DNA from: Candidatus Gastranaerophilales bacterium
GTDB taxonomy: Bacteria > Cyanobacteriota > Vampirovibrionia > Gastranaerophilales > Gastranaerophilaceae
Direction: 5' to 3'
NCBI GenBank assembly: GCA_947625305.1
Contig: CANQNW010000001.1
Span: 165,282-229,281 of the forward strand
DNA: 64,000 nt
A model generated the notes under the pieces. That model did no database searches. It was not told the DNA's origin and worked only from the letters and a program-made list of their open reading frames with translations. Below are positions 62,717 through 64,000 of this stretch, piece by piece (the first letter of the stretch is position 1; each line of letters starts with the position of its first letter). The translations under genes and the position numbers were made by a program.

Positions 62717-63844
62717 TTATATCCCGTATTCGTATTTATCGTATTCATCCGAAAATTCATCGTTTATTATATTCCCGATACCCGTCGGCATTGTTAATAT
62801 TGCAAACGGCAGAGCAATAACTCCAAATATAGTGCAATATAATACTTCAAATAATTTAAACGGAGCTTTAATCGCATTATATTTATTAATTTGTTTTTTT
62901 ATAGTCATTTTTAAAAATTTTTCATTTTTATCATCGAAAATATTTATAACCGTAAAAGGAACAATTTCTTCATTATTAATATCAACAACACCATATTTTC
63001 CGTTCTTTTTTGCAAGGAATAAAATTTCATTTTGAGATGGAATTTCTATGGCTTTTAATGTTATTAATAACTCGGAATATTGATTTTCTTTTTTATTAAA
63101 CAGTTTGAACCCCTTATCTTTTTTCATAACAGTTTGGGTATTAAAATCGGAAAAATCACAACCATTATATTTAACAATCATTTTAGCATTATTTATTTCA
63201 ACATCTTCTAACGGTTCAGAAAGTTTAACCTTTATAGGAAAATCATGGAATTTAGCGTTTTTTAAATATTCTTCTAAGGATAAATAGTTATAAAAATCAT
63301 CATAAATTAATACAATATCTTTTTTATCGGCTAAAGAAATTCCGAGTACATGAGATATTATTGAATTTTCATCAGGATAATGAATTTCACGGAATATAGG
63401 CGGTATAATGACAATATAGTCATCCTCCGCATAAATTAATCCGTATATTCGATTATGTCTATACAATATTGCACCATTTTGCGGATAATTATAGAATTTA
63501 ATGTTTTGAAATTTATTATTATATTCAATGTATTTTTTTAAAAATCCGCTATATGTTCCATCAGGTGAATATATAGCATTATAATTGCCTTTAGATGCCA
63601 TTATTACAGTTTTACTTTCCATCTCATTAATTTTTATTTTTGAAAATTCAGTATTAAAAATTACTTTACCGGTTTTTAAATCAACTAATCCATATCTGTT
63701 GCCATCTTTTGTTATTTGTAAATCGGTATTTTTTATATTTTCCTGTGCCCAAACAAAATTTAAAGGATTAATAAAATTGAAAAAACAAAATAATAAAAAT
63801 ACGGCAGTAAACTTATATATAAATCTGTTTATTTGATTATTCAT
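62717..63844 (-). CDS. WG-repeat secreted protein with candidate phase-variable promoter
   Basis: 375 residues with signal peptide MNNQINRFIYKFTAVFLLFCFFNFINPLNFVWAQE. WG-type repeats are RYGLVDLKTGKVIFNTEFSKI near the N-terminus and KYGVVDINNEEIVPFTVINI near residue 295; the rest is beta-rich. The C-terminal hydrophobic helix (LFEVLYCTIFGVIALPFAILTMP) resembles that of the neighbouring convergent paralogue. GAGGA precedes the ATG. The promoter has an 8-base G tract in its spacer. Likely envelope-displayed. Confidence 0.82.
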   Translation of the reverse strand: MNNQINRFIYKFTAVFLLFCFFNFINPLNFVWAQENIKNTDLQITKDGNRYGLVDLKTGKVIFNTEFSKIKINEMESKTVIMASKGNYNAIYSPDGTYSGFLKKYIEYNNKFQNIKFYNYPQNGAILYRHNRIYGLIYAEDDYIVIIPPIFREIHYPDENSIISHVLGISLADKKDIVLIYDDFYNYLSLEEYLKNAKFHDFPIKVKLSEPLEDVEINNAKMIVKYNGCDFSDFNTQTVMKKDKGFKLFNKKENQYSELLITLKAIEIPSQNEILFLAKKNGKYGVVDINNEEIVPFTVINIFDDKNEKFLKMTIKKQINKYNAIKAPFKLFEVLYCTIFGVIALPFAILTMPTGIGNIINDEFSDEYDKYEYGI

Positions 63845-63865
63845 ATTTATTCCTCATAATAAATA

Positions 63866-63895
63866 ATTATACCATTTTTACCCCCCCCGGCACAA
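63866..63895 (-). promoter_or_regulatory. Candidate phase-variable promoter with G8 tract in the spacer
   Basis: On the minus strand, TTGTGC (63890-63895), an 18-base spacer with eight Gs (plus-strand C run 63881-63888), then a perfect TATAAT (63866-63871), about 22 bases before the WG-repeat gene's ATG. The -35 matches 3 of 6. Confidence 0.6.
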
Positions 63896-63970
63896 GCTTA
63901 TTTACACCCCGATAAACTTTTTGTCCGTGAAAAAAACGAATTTTATGAAAAATTTAAAGAATTAAATTAA
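63890..63970 (+). pseudogene. Fragment duplicating the 3' end of the DUF1653-like gene
   Basis: In the frame ending at TAA 63968-63970 it reads YLHPDKLFVREKNEFYEKFKELN, close to DLHPGKLFVREKTEFYEKFKPI at the end of the gene at 61891-62076. About 60-70 bases are alignable. No start codon or 5' half is present, so it is a remnant. Confidence 0.75.
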
Positions 63971-64000
63971 TTTTTGTTAAAACATAATTATTTTTTAGCA

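Noticed and set aside
1..64000. tRNA, rRNA, CRISPR array, integrase or transposase
   Set aside because: I looked for cloverleaf arms, regularly spaced repeats and transposase motifs in the intergenic regions and reading frames and found none. A covariance-model scan would be the deciding test for tRNA.

Overview
The window is gene-dense AT-rich bacterial chromosome; no gap exceeds 300 bases, and I see no rRNA, tRNA, CRISPR array or insertion sequence. Flagellar export genes, LPS-type glycosyltransferases, a type II fatty acid system, anaerobic (class III) ribonucleotide reductase and several proteins with an N-terminal F-x-G/S signature (VSFKS, VTFNG, PSFGV) together suggest a fermentative Gram-negative gut lineage of the non-photosynthetic Cyanobacteria relatives (Gastranaerophilales/Melainabacteria). 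The lineage is an inference; the anaerobic, flagellated, diderm character is read from the genes.

Layout. 1-3.7 kb: the 5' part of PEP carboxykinase (cut by the window edge), then a PseC-like aminotransferase with an overlapping lipoyl/octanoyl transferase. 3.8-11.3 kb: a plus-strand run with an M16 peptidase pair, two TPR proteins, a thioesterase, a PfkB kinase and CsaB. 11.3-14.7 kb (minus): sigma-28 FliA, a small unknown protein with a FliA-like promoter, a radical SAM protein, and rpmA/rplU with promoter, leader and terminator. 14.8-25.3 kb: HtrA-like protease, GlcD-like oxidase plus CutA, an EF-hand secreted-type protein, a HExxH metallopeptidase, a CmcI-like methyltransferase, GH38 alpha-mannosidase, FabF and WecB. 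25.3-38 kb: TrpS, MscS, a degenerate M48 peptidase pair, a cupin, a tandem pair of near-identical membrane proteins, TilS-Hpt, PlsC, MgtC and OppB/OppC permeases. 38.2-41.9 kb: three lineage-type proteins, two of them AAA-like. 42-53.4 kb: NrdD-NrdG, GltX, GT2, a large SF1 helicase-nuclease fusion, an acyltransferase and AccB-AccC. 53.6-60.8 kb: a GGDEF/HD-GYP protein, GT9, and the flagellar operon fliM/N-O-P-Q-R. 61-64 kb: DNA methyltransferase, a DUF1653-like protein, two WG-repeat secreted proteins and a duplicated fragment of the DUF1653-like gene.

The most striking signal is a pair of long G/C homopolymers (10 and 8 bases) in otherwise AT-rich DNA. Each lies in the spacer between plausible -35 and -10 boxes of a minus-strand gene: the CmcI-like methyltransferase (20565-20595) and a secreted WG-repeat protein (63866-63895). 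This is the architecture of slipped-strand, phase-variable promoters. Other points of interest are the 787-bp identical core in two otherwise diverged tandem paralogs, the tandem-SpoA FliM/FliN-like fusion with an extended FliQ, pseudo-enzymes (M48, HD-GYP, AAA) with lost catalytic residues, and a solitary helicase-nuclease protein resembling defence proteins.
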